A stretch of DNA of 64,000 nt, from the NCBI GenBank assembly GCA_963815355.1, contig CAWFGJ010000012.1, positions 148,275 to 212,274 of the forward strand, in the 5' to 3' direction. The notes beneath the pieces were generated by a model. That model ran no database searches. It was given only the letters and a program-made list of their open reading frames with translations, and was not told the DNA's origin. Of the stretch, positions 35,352-44,217 are shown one piece after another. Numbering within the stretch: the first letter of the stretch is position 1; the number at the start of each line of letters is the position of its first letter. Source of the DNA: JAPUEK01 sp963815355. Lineage in GTDB: Bacteria > Pseudomonadota > Alphaproteobacteria > Rhodobacterales > Rhodobacteraceae. The translations under genes were made by a program, and so were the position numbers.

Positions 35352-35861
35352 TTAGTTGGCAGACAGCGCGACTTTCATATCCTTGACGAGGTAGATGGTT
35401 TCCCCATCCGCCTCAACCCGGCCATCTGCGACACCCATCGTCAGGCGCCGCGTCTGGATGGCCTTGGTGAAATCGACGTAGTAGCGGATCATCTTGCGTT
35501 CCGGGCGCACCATGCCGGTCAGCTTGACCTCGCCCACTCCCAGCGCATAACCGCGCCCCTGCCAGCCGCGCCAACCAAGGTTGAACCCGGTCAACTGCCA
35601 CAGCCCGTCCAGACCCAAGCAGCCTGGCATGATCGGATTGCCGGGAAAGTGGCAGGCAAAGAACCACAGATCCGGGTGAATGTCGAATTCAGCGACCACA
35701 TGGCCCTTGCCATGCTCCCCACCGTCTTCGGAAATTTCGGTGATCCGGTCCATCATCAGCATGGGCGGTTCGGGAAGCTGCGCATTGCCGGGGCCAAACA
35801 ATTCCCCACGCGCACATTTCAAAAGGCCTTCCTTGTCGAACGAAGTCGGAAATCCACCCAT
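35352..35861 (-). CDS. fabA: 3-hydroxydecanoyl-ACP dehydratase/isomerase FabA
   Basis: 169 aa from the ATG at 35861 (MGGFPTSFDKEGLL), the usual FabA length; a GTG at 35879 would add six residues. The active-site His lies in FACHFPGNPIMPGCLG and the Asp in LGLDGLWQLTGF. FabA dehydrates 3-hydroxydecanoyl-ACP and isomerises the product, the branch point to unsaturated fatty acids. First of fabA-fabB-fabI; irr is transcribed divergently 159 bases away. Confidence 0.96.
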   Translation of the reverse strand: MGGFPTSFDKEGLLKCARGELFGPGNAQLPEPPMLMMDRITEISEDGGEHGKGHVVAEFDIHPDLWFFACHFPGNPIMPGCLGLDGLWQLTGFNLGWRGWQGRGYALGVGEVKLTGMVRPERKMIRYYVDFTKAIQTRRLTMGVADGRVEADGETIYLVKDMKVALSAN

Positions 35862-35967
35862 GCTCGCCGCGTCTCCCACATTGGCCGTTAATGCTTTCCT
35901 CTAGCATCCGGCACAAAGGGTAAGCAAGGGCGGGGGCCACCCCGCAAGGCATTCAGCGGGTTTTCGT

Positions 35968-35997
35968 TTGAATTTCCCTGCTCCAAGACTGTATAAA
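35968..35997 (+). promoter_or_regulatory. Possible promoter of irr
   Basis: TTGAAT (35968-35973) and TATAAA (35992-35997) are 18 bases apart, and the -10 ends 23 bases before the irr ATG. Good match to -10, moderate to -35. No clear iron-control-type palindrome was identified in the gap. Confidence 0.45.
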
Positions 35998-36020
35998 GGA
36001 CAAAGCAAGATGGAAAGAAG

Positions 36021-36437
36021 ATGATCAAAGAGACTTCGGAAAGCTGCACGGCATGGCTGGCGCGGGGGGGATTGCGCCCGACGCGTCAAAGGCTGGCACT
36101 TGCCGGATTGCTGGTTGGTGACGGCGAGAACCGCCACGTCACGGCCGAAGGTCTCTATGACGCCGCCGCCCAAAGCGGCGAGAAAGTCAGCCTTGCCACC
36201 GTTTACAACACCCTGCGCGCGTTCTGCGAGGCGGGTTTGTTGAATGAGGTCGTCGTCGATGGCTCGCGCAGCTATTTCGATACGCGCATGGATGATCACC
36301 CGCACTTCTACTGGGAAGACAGCCACTTACTGACCGACGCCCCAGCGGATGAGCTGCAAATCTCCGGCCTGCCAACCACGCCCGAGGGCATGGTCGTCGC
36401 GCGCGTTGACGTCGTGATCCGCCTCAAACGGGCCTGA
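36021..36437 (+). CDS. irr: Iron response regulator Irr (Fur family)
   Basis: 138 aa. The winged helix (ARGGLRPTRQRLALAGLLVG to VSLATVYNTLRAFCEAGLL) is that of Fur proteins; the C-terminal part with DDHPHFYWEDSHLLTDAP is typical of Irr rather than Fur, Zur or PerR. The HxH haem/metal-binding motif (HPH) is present; no N-terminal Cys-Pro haem regulatory motif is seen, as in most Irr outside Bradyrhizobium. Irr controls iron-dependent genes through haem status. Divergent from the fabA-fabB-fabI operon, an arrangement I associate with Rhodobacteraceae. Confidence 0.92.
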   Translation: MIKETSESCTAWLARGGLRPTRQRLALAGLLVGDGENRHVTAEGLYDAAAQSGEKVSLATVYNTLRAFCEAGLLNEVVVDGSRSYFDTRMDDHPHFYWEDSHLLTDAPADELQISGLPTTPEGMVVARVDVVIRLKRA

Positions 36438-36446
36438 CCGGCAGCG

Positions 36447-38195
36447 CTAAGGCGCACCACTTGGCACGCAGGTTTGTGCAACCGGGGCGGCAACCGCCTG
36501 TTGCGGCTGTGACGTCCGGCACAAAGCAGCATCCAGTTGCACAATCGCGTCTTCGACCGAAAGAGATGCGGCCTCTTTGCCCAAAACCAACGCCAGATTC
36601 CTGCGGGTTGAAGGGCCAATCTTTCCATCAATAACAATCGCTTGCCCGGCATTCACCAAAAGCATTTGCAACGTGATCTCCGCCGTGCTGGCCGGGATCA
36701 ACGCCAAACCACAGTTGCCCGGCGGCAGGATCGCAGGCCCGGCTTTGGCCCGATCCGCTGTGCTGCGCGGGATGCTGGCAACATAGTCCCCCTGCCCAAA
36801 GGTATCGCGGGCAACCTCGGTCACGACAGGCCGTGCCACGCCTTGCGGCGCTGGTTGCTGGGGCACATTCGGCTTTAGCGGGTCCTGTTTTGGCGCAACC
36901 GGATACCGTCCGCCGCCCTTCGGCACGCCACCACCGCCCTTGCCGCCCTGCGCGGCACGCGGCTTTTGGGATACCGTTGCAAGTGCCGGATTCAACACCA
37001 GAATTCGCGTCGCCGCCCCAACCTTTCCAACAACTCCCGTCGAAACGGCCGCTTTGCCGCCGATCAAAACTTTCGCTGGCGCTGCCGCCTTCGGCACAAC
37101 TTTCGCGGCCACAGCCCCCGTTCCGATGCCCTCGGCAGGCTTGCCAGCAACAACCTTGCCCGCCTCTTTCACACCCGGCTTTGCCAGTGAAGGCGGCGCA
37201 GATTTGGCAGCCGGCTTGGCCCCGGCCTTCTCCGCCACCTTGGCCGGCGCAGTTGGCGCCAACTTGACAGCGGGCTTCTCCGCCACCTTAGGCGGCGCAG
37301 GTGGCCCAAACTTGCTGGCCCCAGCCTTAGCGGGCGCAACTGCCGCCAATTTGGCCCCGGCTTTAGGCGGTGCAGGTGGCCCAAACTTGGCCCCGGCCTT
37401 TTCGTCCACCTTAGGCGGCGCTGGCGGCCCAAACTTGCTGGCCCCAGCCTTAGCGGGCGCAGCTGCCGCCAACTTGGCCCCGGCCTTAGGCGGTGCAGTT
37501 GGAGCCAACTTGGCAACGGCCTTCGCGTCCACCTTAGGCGGCGCAGGTGGCCCAAACATGCCGGCCTTCCCCTTAGGTGACGCCTTAGGCGGCGCCGGCG
37601 GCCCAAACGCGACCACCCCCTTTTTCGGCTCCGGTTTCGCCGCCTTTGAATCGGTCTTAGGCGCAACCGCTTTAGGCTTCTCCGCCGGCTTTGGTTTCGC
37701 GGCCGGCTTCGGCTTTTCTGCCGGCGGGCGCTCGTCCGCCGCATCCGCACCATGCGACGACGCAACAACCCCCGGATTATCCACCGTTTTCTTCTTCGGG
37801 CTTACCACGGCCACCACTTCATCAGCAGGGCCTAACAGACACTGCCCCATGCTCTCTGCAATGGCACGCGCCTGCTCTGGCTCCGCGCCAGACAAATCAT
37901 ACACACAAGAGCGACTGGAGAAATCGCACTGGAAATCAATCCGCCACCCATGGTCGCCATCCGATTGCGCAAGAAATCCGTCGCCGTTTGGAAACAGCCG
38001 GTAGAAGTAGCCAGACGCATACCCCTCCTGCCAAACACTCGGGTAATAGACCGAAGGCACGTCCACATACCGCAACTCAACATCCTGCGCGCCCGGAAAT
38101 GGCACGTCGAATGTCGACGTTACACAGGGCTCGGCCTGCGCCACCGTGCCGAACACGGCCAGCGCAAGCACCCAATATGGACCCAAAACCTTCAT
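36447..38195 (-). CDS. Secreted Ala/Pro/Lys-rich repeat protein, last gene of the DUF3131 operon
   Basis: 582 aa. Signal peptide MKVLGPYWVLALAVFGTVAQA; a folded N-terminal part with four Cys (about 22-130: EPCVTSTFDVPFPGA, FQCDFSSRSCVYD, MGQCLLG). A long low-complexity Lys/Ala/Pro stretch (about 150-400) contains five copies of FGPPAPPK (residues about 197-303). The C-terminus has TLQMLLVNAGQAIVIDGKIG and PSTRRNLALVLG, resembling a peptidoglycan-binding type 1 domain. It may span the periplasm and touch the cell wall. Its start overlaps the stop of the DUF3131 gene (ATGA). No enzyme motif; function unknown. Confidence 0.75.
   Translation of the reverse strand: MKVLGPYWVLALAVFGTVAQAEPCVTSTFDVPFPGAQDVELRYVDVPSVYYPSVWQEGYASGYFYRLFPNGDGFLAQSDGDHGWRIDFQCDFSSRSCVYDLSGAEPEQARAIAESMGQCLLGPADEVVAVVSPKKKTVDNPGVVASSHGADAADERPPAEKPKPAAKPKPAEKPKAVAPKTDSKAAKPEPKKGVVAFGPPAPPKASPKGKAGMFGPPAPPKVDAKAVAKLAPTAPPKAGAKLAAAAPAKAGASKFGPPAPPKVDEKAGAKFGPPAPPKAGAKLAAVAPAKAGASKFGPPAPPKVAEKPAVKLAPTAPAKVAEKAGAKPAAKSAPPSLAKPGVKEAGKVVAGKPAEGIGTGAVAAKVVPKAAAPAKVLIGGKAAVSTGVVGKVGAATRILVLNPALATVSQKPRAAQGGKGGGGVPKGGGRYPVAPKQDPLKPNVPQQPAPQGVARPVVTEVARDTFGQGDYVASIPRSTADRAKAGPAILPPGNCGLALIPASTAEITLQMLLVNAGQAIVIDGKIGPSTRRNLALVLGKEAASLSVEDAIVQLDAALCRTSQPQQAVAAPVAQTCVPSGAP
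37287..37607 (-). repeat. In-frame repeats coding for FGPPAPPK units
   Basis: Five nearly identical 24-base units (minus strand TTTGGGCCACCTGCGCCGCC and variants) lie within the gene at 36447-38195, with two degenerate ones (LAPTAPPK, LAPTAPAK). Part is a longer tandem duplication reading AKLAAxAPAKAGASKFGPPA. Such repeats can expand or contract by slippage or recombination. Confidence 0.8.
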
Positions 38196-39523
38196 TCCCC
38201 GGCGTGCAACAACGGCCCGAACGCCCGGAAGGCCAAAGCCGCCAACACAACGGCATTGGTATTGGCCGTCGTAGACCCGTTGGTTTTGCCGCCGACCTCA
38301 TAAACCCCCTCGGGGAAACCTTTTTCGGGGTCACCCAAAGGCCCGATCGTCTTCATCAACTCGCGTGTATAATCCGTGCCGAACAGCGCATCCCAAGCAA
38401 AGGACACTTTGGTGCTGACCGTGCGCAGGCTGTCAAAACGCTCGCCCTTAAACGACAGAACCGCCCAAGGTTCACCCGCACCCCAAACCGTTGAATAAAC
38501 GAAATAGGGGGCGACATCGACGTGGCTCTCGCTGACGGCCGTTAAAACACCACTGTTCTTGAACCGCGCCTCCTGAGCCTTGTAAATCGAGGTCGCAAAG
38601 CGAACAGAACGCGAATCAAAACCAAACTCAAGGCCATCAAAGATATACGGCTCACTCACCGTGAAAGCCGAGAATTGCCCCCGATGCAAACGGGTATCAA
38701 CCGGGATCGGCTGGCCTTCAACTTCCTTGATCATCAAATTGTCCTCAACCCGGTACGATCTGTACATGTCAAAGCCAAAAAGCATCATCGCCTTGGCGGC
38801 GTATTGTTCATAGCCGACCCGCCCTTCCTGATCTTCGCGGGTCACGCCCTCAATCACATTTCCGCCAATCAATTGGCCATCCCGAACCATATGGTCCAAG
38901 CTCCAATGCGACAAAACGGCCGAAATATGCGGGGAAAGCTCCGGGAAGTGATTTTCGACCACGCCGAGTGTCGAGGTGAACCGCCCGATATCAAGCGCAG
39001 ACCAACCAAGCCCCTTCTCGGCAGGCTTGTTCGAATAGTCGACAAGTTCCACCGTCTCAACGTTATAAGCCTTGTTCGGCAACAACCCATCATAGAGCCG
39101 CAGGGTCGAAAGGCTGGTCAGGGCCAACTCAATGCGCGCCTTTGCTTCGGCATCATCAATCAACCCAAGCAAATTCGCGGAAACGACAGCGATGAAGTAG
39201 GAGCCCGTTTCCCACATTGTTGTCGAGGGATACTTGTCCGCCGAATTGACCAGGCCTGTCACCGCATTTGTGTTATTCTGGAAATACTTCCAGGCGATCT
39301 TTGCAAACGCGATATCTTCGGGCGAACTTGGCCACCTTGCAGAAAGCGGCATCGGAACGATTGCGTCAAATGTATCCATAGCGGTTTGCACGGGAACCGT
39401 ATCCTCTTGGGTTCGACTTCCAGCCACTTGGTCCAAGTAAGAGACCAGCACAAGTCCAAAAGCCAAGGCTGCGATAAAAACGAGGTGTCCCCTCGCCTTC
39501 ACAAGATTTTGGCGAAAGCTCAT
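38192..39523 (-). CDS. DUF3131 domain protein (second paralogue)
   Basis: 443 aa. One N-terminal membrane helix or signal anchor (HLVFIAALAFGLVLVSYL), then a DUF3131 domain over the rest. Signature segments shared with the paralogue at 42497-44179 are YPSTTMWETGSY, LPNKAYNVETVELVDYSNKP, GWSALDIGRF and GRVGYEQYAAKAMMLFGFD. The family is predicted to fold as an (alpha/alpha) barrel like many glycan-processing enzymes and often accompanies glycosyltransferases; activity is unproven. Overlaps both neighbours by ATGA, so it is translationally coupled in the glycan operon. Likely periplasmic. Confidence 0.82.
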   Translation of the reverse strand: MSFRQNLVKARGHLVFIAALAFGLVLVSYLDQVAGSRTQEDTVPVQTAMDTFDAIVPMPLSARWPSSPEDIAFAKIAWKYFQNNTNAVTGLVNSADKYPSTTMWETGSYFIAVVSANLLGLIDDAEAKARIELALTSLSTLRLYDGLLPNKAYNVETVELVDYSNKPAEKGLGWSALDIGRFTSTLGVVENHFPELSPHISAVLSHWSLDHMVRDGQLIGGNVIEGVTREDQEGRVGYEQYAAKAMMLFGFDMYRSYRVEDNLMIKEVEGQPIPVDTRLHRGQFSAFTVSEPYIFDGLEFGFDSRSVRFATSIYKAQEARFKNSGVLTAVSESHVDVAPYFVYSTVWGAGEPWAVLSFKGERFDSLRTVSTKVSFAWDALFGTDYTRELMKTIGPLGDPEKGFPEGVYEVGGKTNGSTTANTNAVVLAALAFRAFGPLLHAGE

Positions 39524-41347
39524 TTTTCATTTCCTTCTGCATCACTGCGAGGGCGCCACATCGCAGCACCAATGATTCCGGCCATCGCGAAGCAATTGTT
39601 TATGCCCCACAACATGTTAGTCACGACACCCGTCGCAGAGTGCGACGTGCCGCCAATATAGAGGGCGCCATACGCCCATATTATTGCAAAAATCGTCAGA
39701 CCAACGATCGCAATTTGCGGCCAAACGAGGCCGAGAAAGCTGCCGGATTGCCGCGTCTTTGGTGTCACCGGGAACGAAATCTTTTTACCACGCGCAACAG
39801 CCCAAATTGCCCTCAACCCAATTGGGAAAAACGCCAGATAGCTTTGCTTTGCGGCATACCCAGAAATACCCCAAGTTCCGACCATGATTGCCAATTCCAA
39901 GGAGACCAGGAACGGGATGATGTGCCAGAAAAAGTCATCAGAATACGCGCTCACCGGCGATATGCCACTTACAAGGTAGATAACCGGCGCAAGAAGAAAG
40001 ATGACATTCCAAAGGGACCCCAGATAGGAATAGAACGTTGACGCATACATAAGCCTCTGCGGCAGCGTCAAACCCTTTCTAAACAGCGGATTGTCGTTGA
40101 CCAAGATATCAAGACTGCCACCGGCATACTTGAATCTCTGAATCGTCCAAGTGAGGAGATCCTGAGGAGAAAGCATTTTACTCTCCACTCTAGGATGAAG
40201 GACAGACTTCCAACCCCTTTCACGATCCGAATGCAAGACAATAGACGTGTAGATGTCTTCCGACACATGAAAGCGGTATGGAGTCAAAACCTCGGCAGTT
40301 GCGGCCTCAGTGCGGATTGCTGTCAACAGTTCATGCGCCACGGTCCGTTCCTTACTTGAGACCGTAATCTGCTCTTCTGCGCTCTGAACCCGCGATTCAA
40401 CGTTGGACCCAAAGCTCCGCAGCGCCGCCTCCATCACCGCCTCGCGCCGATGGATCGAACCCGCCCCGCAGCAAAAAGATGCGTTTGCCCAATTTCGCCG
40501 GCGAAGGATGATATCGTAAAACATCTTAGGATCATTCACGAACGGGTCATGTCCGATCCGCATTTCACCGATCAAACGCTGGACCATTCGCCCCGCATAT
40601 CCACCAGCCTTGCCAAACCTTCGCTGCAGTAACTCTGGCAGGGTCTCTCCCTCAGGCAAATCATAAAACCACTGCGGGGTCTGAACCCACGCAACCTTTA
40701 GGGTCTTTAAAATAACCCAGTGTATTTTCGATGAGCGACGGAAATGGACGCGTATCAGCGTCACAAATGACGATGAAATCTCCCGACGTTTGTTCCATCG
40801 CATTGCGCAGGTTTCCCGCTTTGAACCCCTCATTGGAGGTGCGCGAAATGTAGTTTACACCCTCTTCATCACAAACTGCGCGCATGGAAGGGCGACGGCC
40901 ATCGTCAAGAATGTGAATCTTAACATCGATCGGGAACGGATAGGTCATCGCCTTGGCATCCAGAATCCCCAGGCGTACCAATTCAGGGTCCTCATTATAG
41001 GTCGCGAACATCACATCGACGGAAATCAGCCGACCTGGTTCAGGATCATTTGGCGCAACGTCCCTGATAAACTCGGGACCCAATACAGCGCAGTCTCTTT
41101 GATCCTTCCAAAGGTTGAACACAAAAAGCGCCATACCGACATACGCCAACGTTTCAGCGAGAACCAAGGGCACCGCAAACCACATCGCGTCCGCATTTAG
41201 CGATCCACTCCAACGCCAAACAATGTACCAACCGCCAATAACAAGGGCGACGATCGCAAGAAACTGCCATAAGGTCTCTCTCGCCGCTGAATAAGGCAGA
41301 GGCTCAGGCGGACGCCGATCCTCAAACGCAAGAAAGTAATTATCCAT
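39520..41347 (-). pseudogene. Cellulose-synthase-like family 2 glycosyltransferase, interrupted by one frameshift
   Basis: Start ATG at 41347 (MDNYFLAFEDRRPPEP). Two N-terminal helices, then the GT2 domain: ILDDGRRPSM, VICDADTRPFPS, then after the shift RFHVSEDIYTSI and IQRFKYAGGSLDI (the D, DxD, (T/S)ED and QxxRW-like elements), then about five C-terminal helices. The first frame ends at DPKGCVGSDPAVVL; the second reads on as KVAWVQTPQWFYDLPEGE. Removing one of the two C at 40695-40696 (plus strand) restores a normal 608-aa protein. No PilZ domain. Either a sequencing error, a true mutation, or a +1 frameshift site. Overlaps both neighbours; likely polymerises an envelope glycan. Confidence 0.8.
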
Positions 41348-42500
41348 TCTTGCTCTCCAGTTGCGCAGGCGCCCGTTTCCATTCCCAGGGCGCCGGCCCC
41401 AACCCAATTGTCCACGCGGTTGCTTTAAGGCGGGACAACCCGACCGCGACAGCGAGAGTTGCAGGCAGGGCAATCATATATCGGGAAACCACGATCATCC
41501 ACGGATCCATCCCGGAGGCGAGACCTGATTTTACTATCGCAATGTCAAAGAGATCGATCACCATCGGATGAAGCAGGTAGATACCAAAGGTATAACGCGC
41601 CAGCTTCGACCAGGTTGGCGACCATTCAAGGTGTTGCGATCCAAGAAACAGGCAAAACATAAAGAGCGGCATCATGAAGTGGCCGTAAAAGTCCCATCCG
41701 GATCTTACACCCCAAAGACCGGTCTCCACAGCACTCCCGTAAAAGGGAAGCGTTGCAACATAGGCCATCCCTGCAAAGTAAATCGCTCCACGCCGAATGA
41801 GTCGCGACTCTCCGCGTGGAATTCCATCGTTCCAAAGGCCGTAGAGCGCGAACGCGGCAAAACCATAGCCAACGTAGCCCAAGACCTTTATTCCGCGGAT
41901 CAAATAGTCCCGCAAATCGGAATCAATGTCGACCGCCCAAAGGTATCCTTGAGCTGAATTCATGGCCCCCAAGGTGAGAAACACGGCAAGGCCCAGCACG
42001 GGATATCGCATCGCAAGTCTCATTACCGGGTAGAACAGGAATAGCGCAAAAAGAGTGGGAAGGAAGTGCATGTGATACTGGGATTTTCCCAGAATAAAGT
42101 AACCCAACCAACTTTGCCACTGGCCGAGTTGGTCCCAAATGTAGGGTGCGTAGTTGAAAGCATCCGCTTTAACCAGACGGAAGAAAGCATAAAAAATGGT
42201 CCACACGGCAAACGGAACCAAAAGGCGAGTGGCTTGCTGGCCAATCGCAACTTTATAGGGCGGCATCTTTTGGTCAACACGCATTGCCATCAGAAACAGC
42301 GAGAACAAGAAGAACATCTCCGAGCCAGAGAACTCTCCAATTGACCTCAAAAAGACAGGGAGCACGCGCGCGCCCTGCTCTGCCTTCTCGAACGCTTGCC
42401 CACCGAAATCGGTGGACGAGTGAATTAGGACAACGCCGAGCGCCGCAACTACTCGGTTTGCGTCAAACCAGACGAGACGTGGTTTTTTCTGGCGCATCAT
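41340..42500 (-). CDS. Acyltransferase 3 family membrane protein
   Basis: 386 aa with about ten transmembrane helices. The family start is RLVWFDANRVVAALGVVLIHSS with the conserved His (LIHSS), followed by the R-rich loop QQATRLLVPFAVWTIFYAFF; the C-terminal part has YTFGIYLLHPMVID. Such enzymes (OafA, OpgC, WecH) transfer acetyl, succinyl or other acyl groups onto extracytoplasmic glycans. It overlaps the upstream DUF3131 stop by ATGA and the downstream GT2 start by eight bases. A role in decorating the glycan made by the adjacent GT2 is a strong inference. G+C is visibly lower than in the flanks. Confidence 0.87.
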   Translation of the reverse strand: MMRQKKPRLVWFDANRVVAALGVVLIHSSTDFGGQAFEKAEQGARVLPVFLRSIGEFSGSEMFFLFSLFLMAMRVDQKMPPYKVAIGQQATRLLVPFAVWTIFYAFFRLVKADAFNYAPYIWDQLGQWQSWLGYFILGKSQYHMHFLPTLFALFLFYPVMRLAMRYPVLGLAVFLTLGAMNSAQGYLWAVDIDSDLRDYLIRGIKVLGYVGYGFAAFALYGLWNDGIPRGESRLIRRGAIYFAGMAYVATLPFYGSAVETGLWGVRSGWDFYGHFMMPLFMFCLFLGSQHLEWSPTWSKLARYTFGIYLLHPMVIDLFDIAIVKSGLASGMDPWMIVVSRYMIALPATLAVAVGLSRLKATAWTIGLGPAPWEWKRAPAQLESKNG

Positions 42501-44179
42501 GGATTACTCCGGGGAGATTGATAGGTTTCGGTCAGGTCTTGCGGCACATTTGAAATCGACGAGGCAGGATTTCCAACCTTGCACTCGGTCGCTGAGACGC
42601 CCTCCCCTTTTGAGATGGCGCGACAGTATTGAAAATCCGCAACGGATATAGCGGGCAGCGCAAGCGCAGGCCGTTCACAGTTTTCGCACTTTTCCAGGTG
42701 CGCTATTGGTTTGGGCATGCACTTATTCTTCCTTACGTCACCGTCGGAATAAGCCACCTCCCAGTACTGGGTATTATGGTTTGTTTTCTGCAGAATGGGC
42801 CCCTGAGCCTTATAGAGAAGGGCCGCAAGTATGATGCCGTTGTTGTTTGCCGTCTGTAGCGGGATGTACCCGTTTCCGTTTTCGTACAGCCCTTCATAAA
42901 AGCCATGCTCTGGCTCGGACAAATCGGCGACGGTGTCAAAGAGGAGATCTGTGTAGGGTGTGTCCCATAACGCCCACAAGCCAATTGCAGCCTTGGCGGC
43001 AATAGCGGCGCGATCAGGCTGGTATTCTCCGCTCGGGTCCAGTGTATTCCATGCATACCCGTCTGCAAAAATTGCGTCATAGACAAAGTATGGTTTTCCG
43101 TCCACCTGATGCTCGGACCGTGCGGTCACGATTCCGGTTTCTTCAAATCTACGCTGTTGCACCAGGTAAATCCGATTTGCGAATTCTGCGCGCCAGCCCT
43201 GTGTTGCAACATTTGCGGCGCTGTCATTATCTTCCGGCAAATCCCAGCCAAGTTCCAATCCGTCAAGCAAGTAGCCTTCGGTCAGCACATAGTTCTGATT
43301 TTTGAAGACGCGCGGATCTCTCCCATCGTAGGGAACATCCACACCGTAAATCGTCGTGTATTGGAGCGGTTGGGGGTCCATTGCACCTGCAGCGTCAAAA
43401 CCCCACAGTTCAAATCCCTTGGCAGCGTATTCTTCATAACCAAGGCGCCCCTCTTGAACGTAGTTGGTTTCGCCCTTGGCTTTTATATGGGCCCCAAAAA
43501 GCCGGCCATCTTCTTGGACGACATTGCAAAAGTTCCAGCGTAGCGGAACATTGTCGATGCTGTTGGCCAAATAGGGATAGCGCTCTTTAACAATTCTGAG
43601 CCAGACAAGCAGCCGGCCGATATCCAGCGCAGAGAACCCAACCTCGCCCGGCTTGTTGGCATAGTCCACCTTTTCGCCGGTCTTTGTGTTGTACACTTTG
43701 TTGGGCAGCTCGCCACGGAACAGATCAAGATTGCGAAGCGTCTTAATAAGCATGGTCGCACGGCGATCAAATTCGCGTTTATCAATCACACCCAGTTCGT
43801 AGGCGGAAACCAAAGCGCTGACGTAAGAGGCGGTATCCCACATTGTGGTCGACGGATAGGCGCCGACCGCATTCACAAGACCCGTTTCTGGTTGAAACCG
43901 CTCAACAAAAAATGTCCACGCCGTTTTCGCCATCTCAAATTCGCGCGGTGTCAGCGCACCATTTCGCCCAAAGTGGACGTCGCTTCCTGGAATTGGCGAG
44001 AAATTGGCCGCGCTCGCGGCAGGTGCATCAACACTCGGAACGCTCTCTGCAACAGCGGGCGCGGGCGTTTCGCTTTCCACCTTTTGCGTTTCTTGGGCGC
44101 GCACGGTCAGAAGCATTGCGGCAAGCAATATGGCGACCAAAGTTGGTAGCGCAATAAGTAGTTTGGCGGCTTTGCTCAC
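42497..44179 (-). CDS. DUF3131 domain protein with Cys-rich C-terminal extension (first paralogue)
   Basis: 560 aa from the GTG at 44179, preceded by AGGAG eight bases upstream and giving a clean signal peptide (VSKAAKLLIALPTLVAILLA, cleavage near VRAQ); an ATG at 44221 opens the frame earlier. After an Ala/Pro linker comes DUF3131: YPSTTMWDTASY, LPNKVYNTKTGEKVDYANKP, GFSALDIGRL, GRLGYEEYAAKGFELWGFD. The last 70 residues carry five or six cysteines (NKCMPKPIAHLEKCENCERP, FQYCRAI, TECKVG) not found in the paralogue. First gene of the glycan operon, 38 bases after the rbaW-like gene. Likely periplasmic; activity unknown. Confidence 0.8.
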   Translation of the reverse strand: MSKAAKLLIALPTLVAILLAAMLLTVRAQETQKVESETPAPAVAESVPSVDAPAASAANFSPIPGSDVHFGRNGALTPREFEMAKTAWTFFVERFQPETGLVNAVGAYPSTTMWDTASYVSALVSAYELGVIDKREFDRRATMLIKTLRNLDLFRGELPNKVYNTKTGEKVDYANKPGEVGFSALDIGRLLVWLRIVKERYPYLANSIDNVPLRWNFCNVVQEDGRLFGAHIKAKGETNYVQEGRLGYEEYAAKGFELWGFDAAGAMDPQPLQYTTIYGVDVPYDGRDPRVFKNQNYVLTEGYLLDGLELGWDLPEDNDSAANVATQGWRAEFANRIYLVQQRRFEETGIVTARSEHQVDGKPYFVYDAIFADGYAWNTLDPSGEYQPDRAAIAAKAAIGLWALWDTPYTDLLFDTVADLSEPEHGFYEGLYENGNGYIPLQTANNNGIILAALLYKAQGPILQKTNHNTQYWEVAYSDGDVRKNKCMPKPIAHLEKCENCERPALALPAISVADFQYCRAISKGEGVSATECKVGNPASSISNVPQDLTETYQSPRSNP

Positions 44180-44217
44180 AGTATTACTCCTGACTTCACG
44201 GCGTATTTTAAGGGTCG

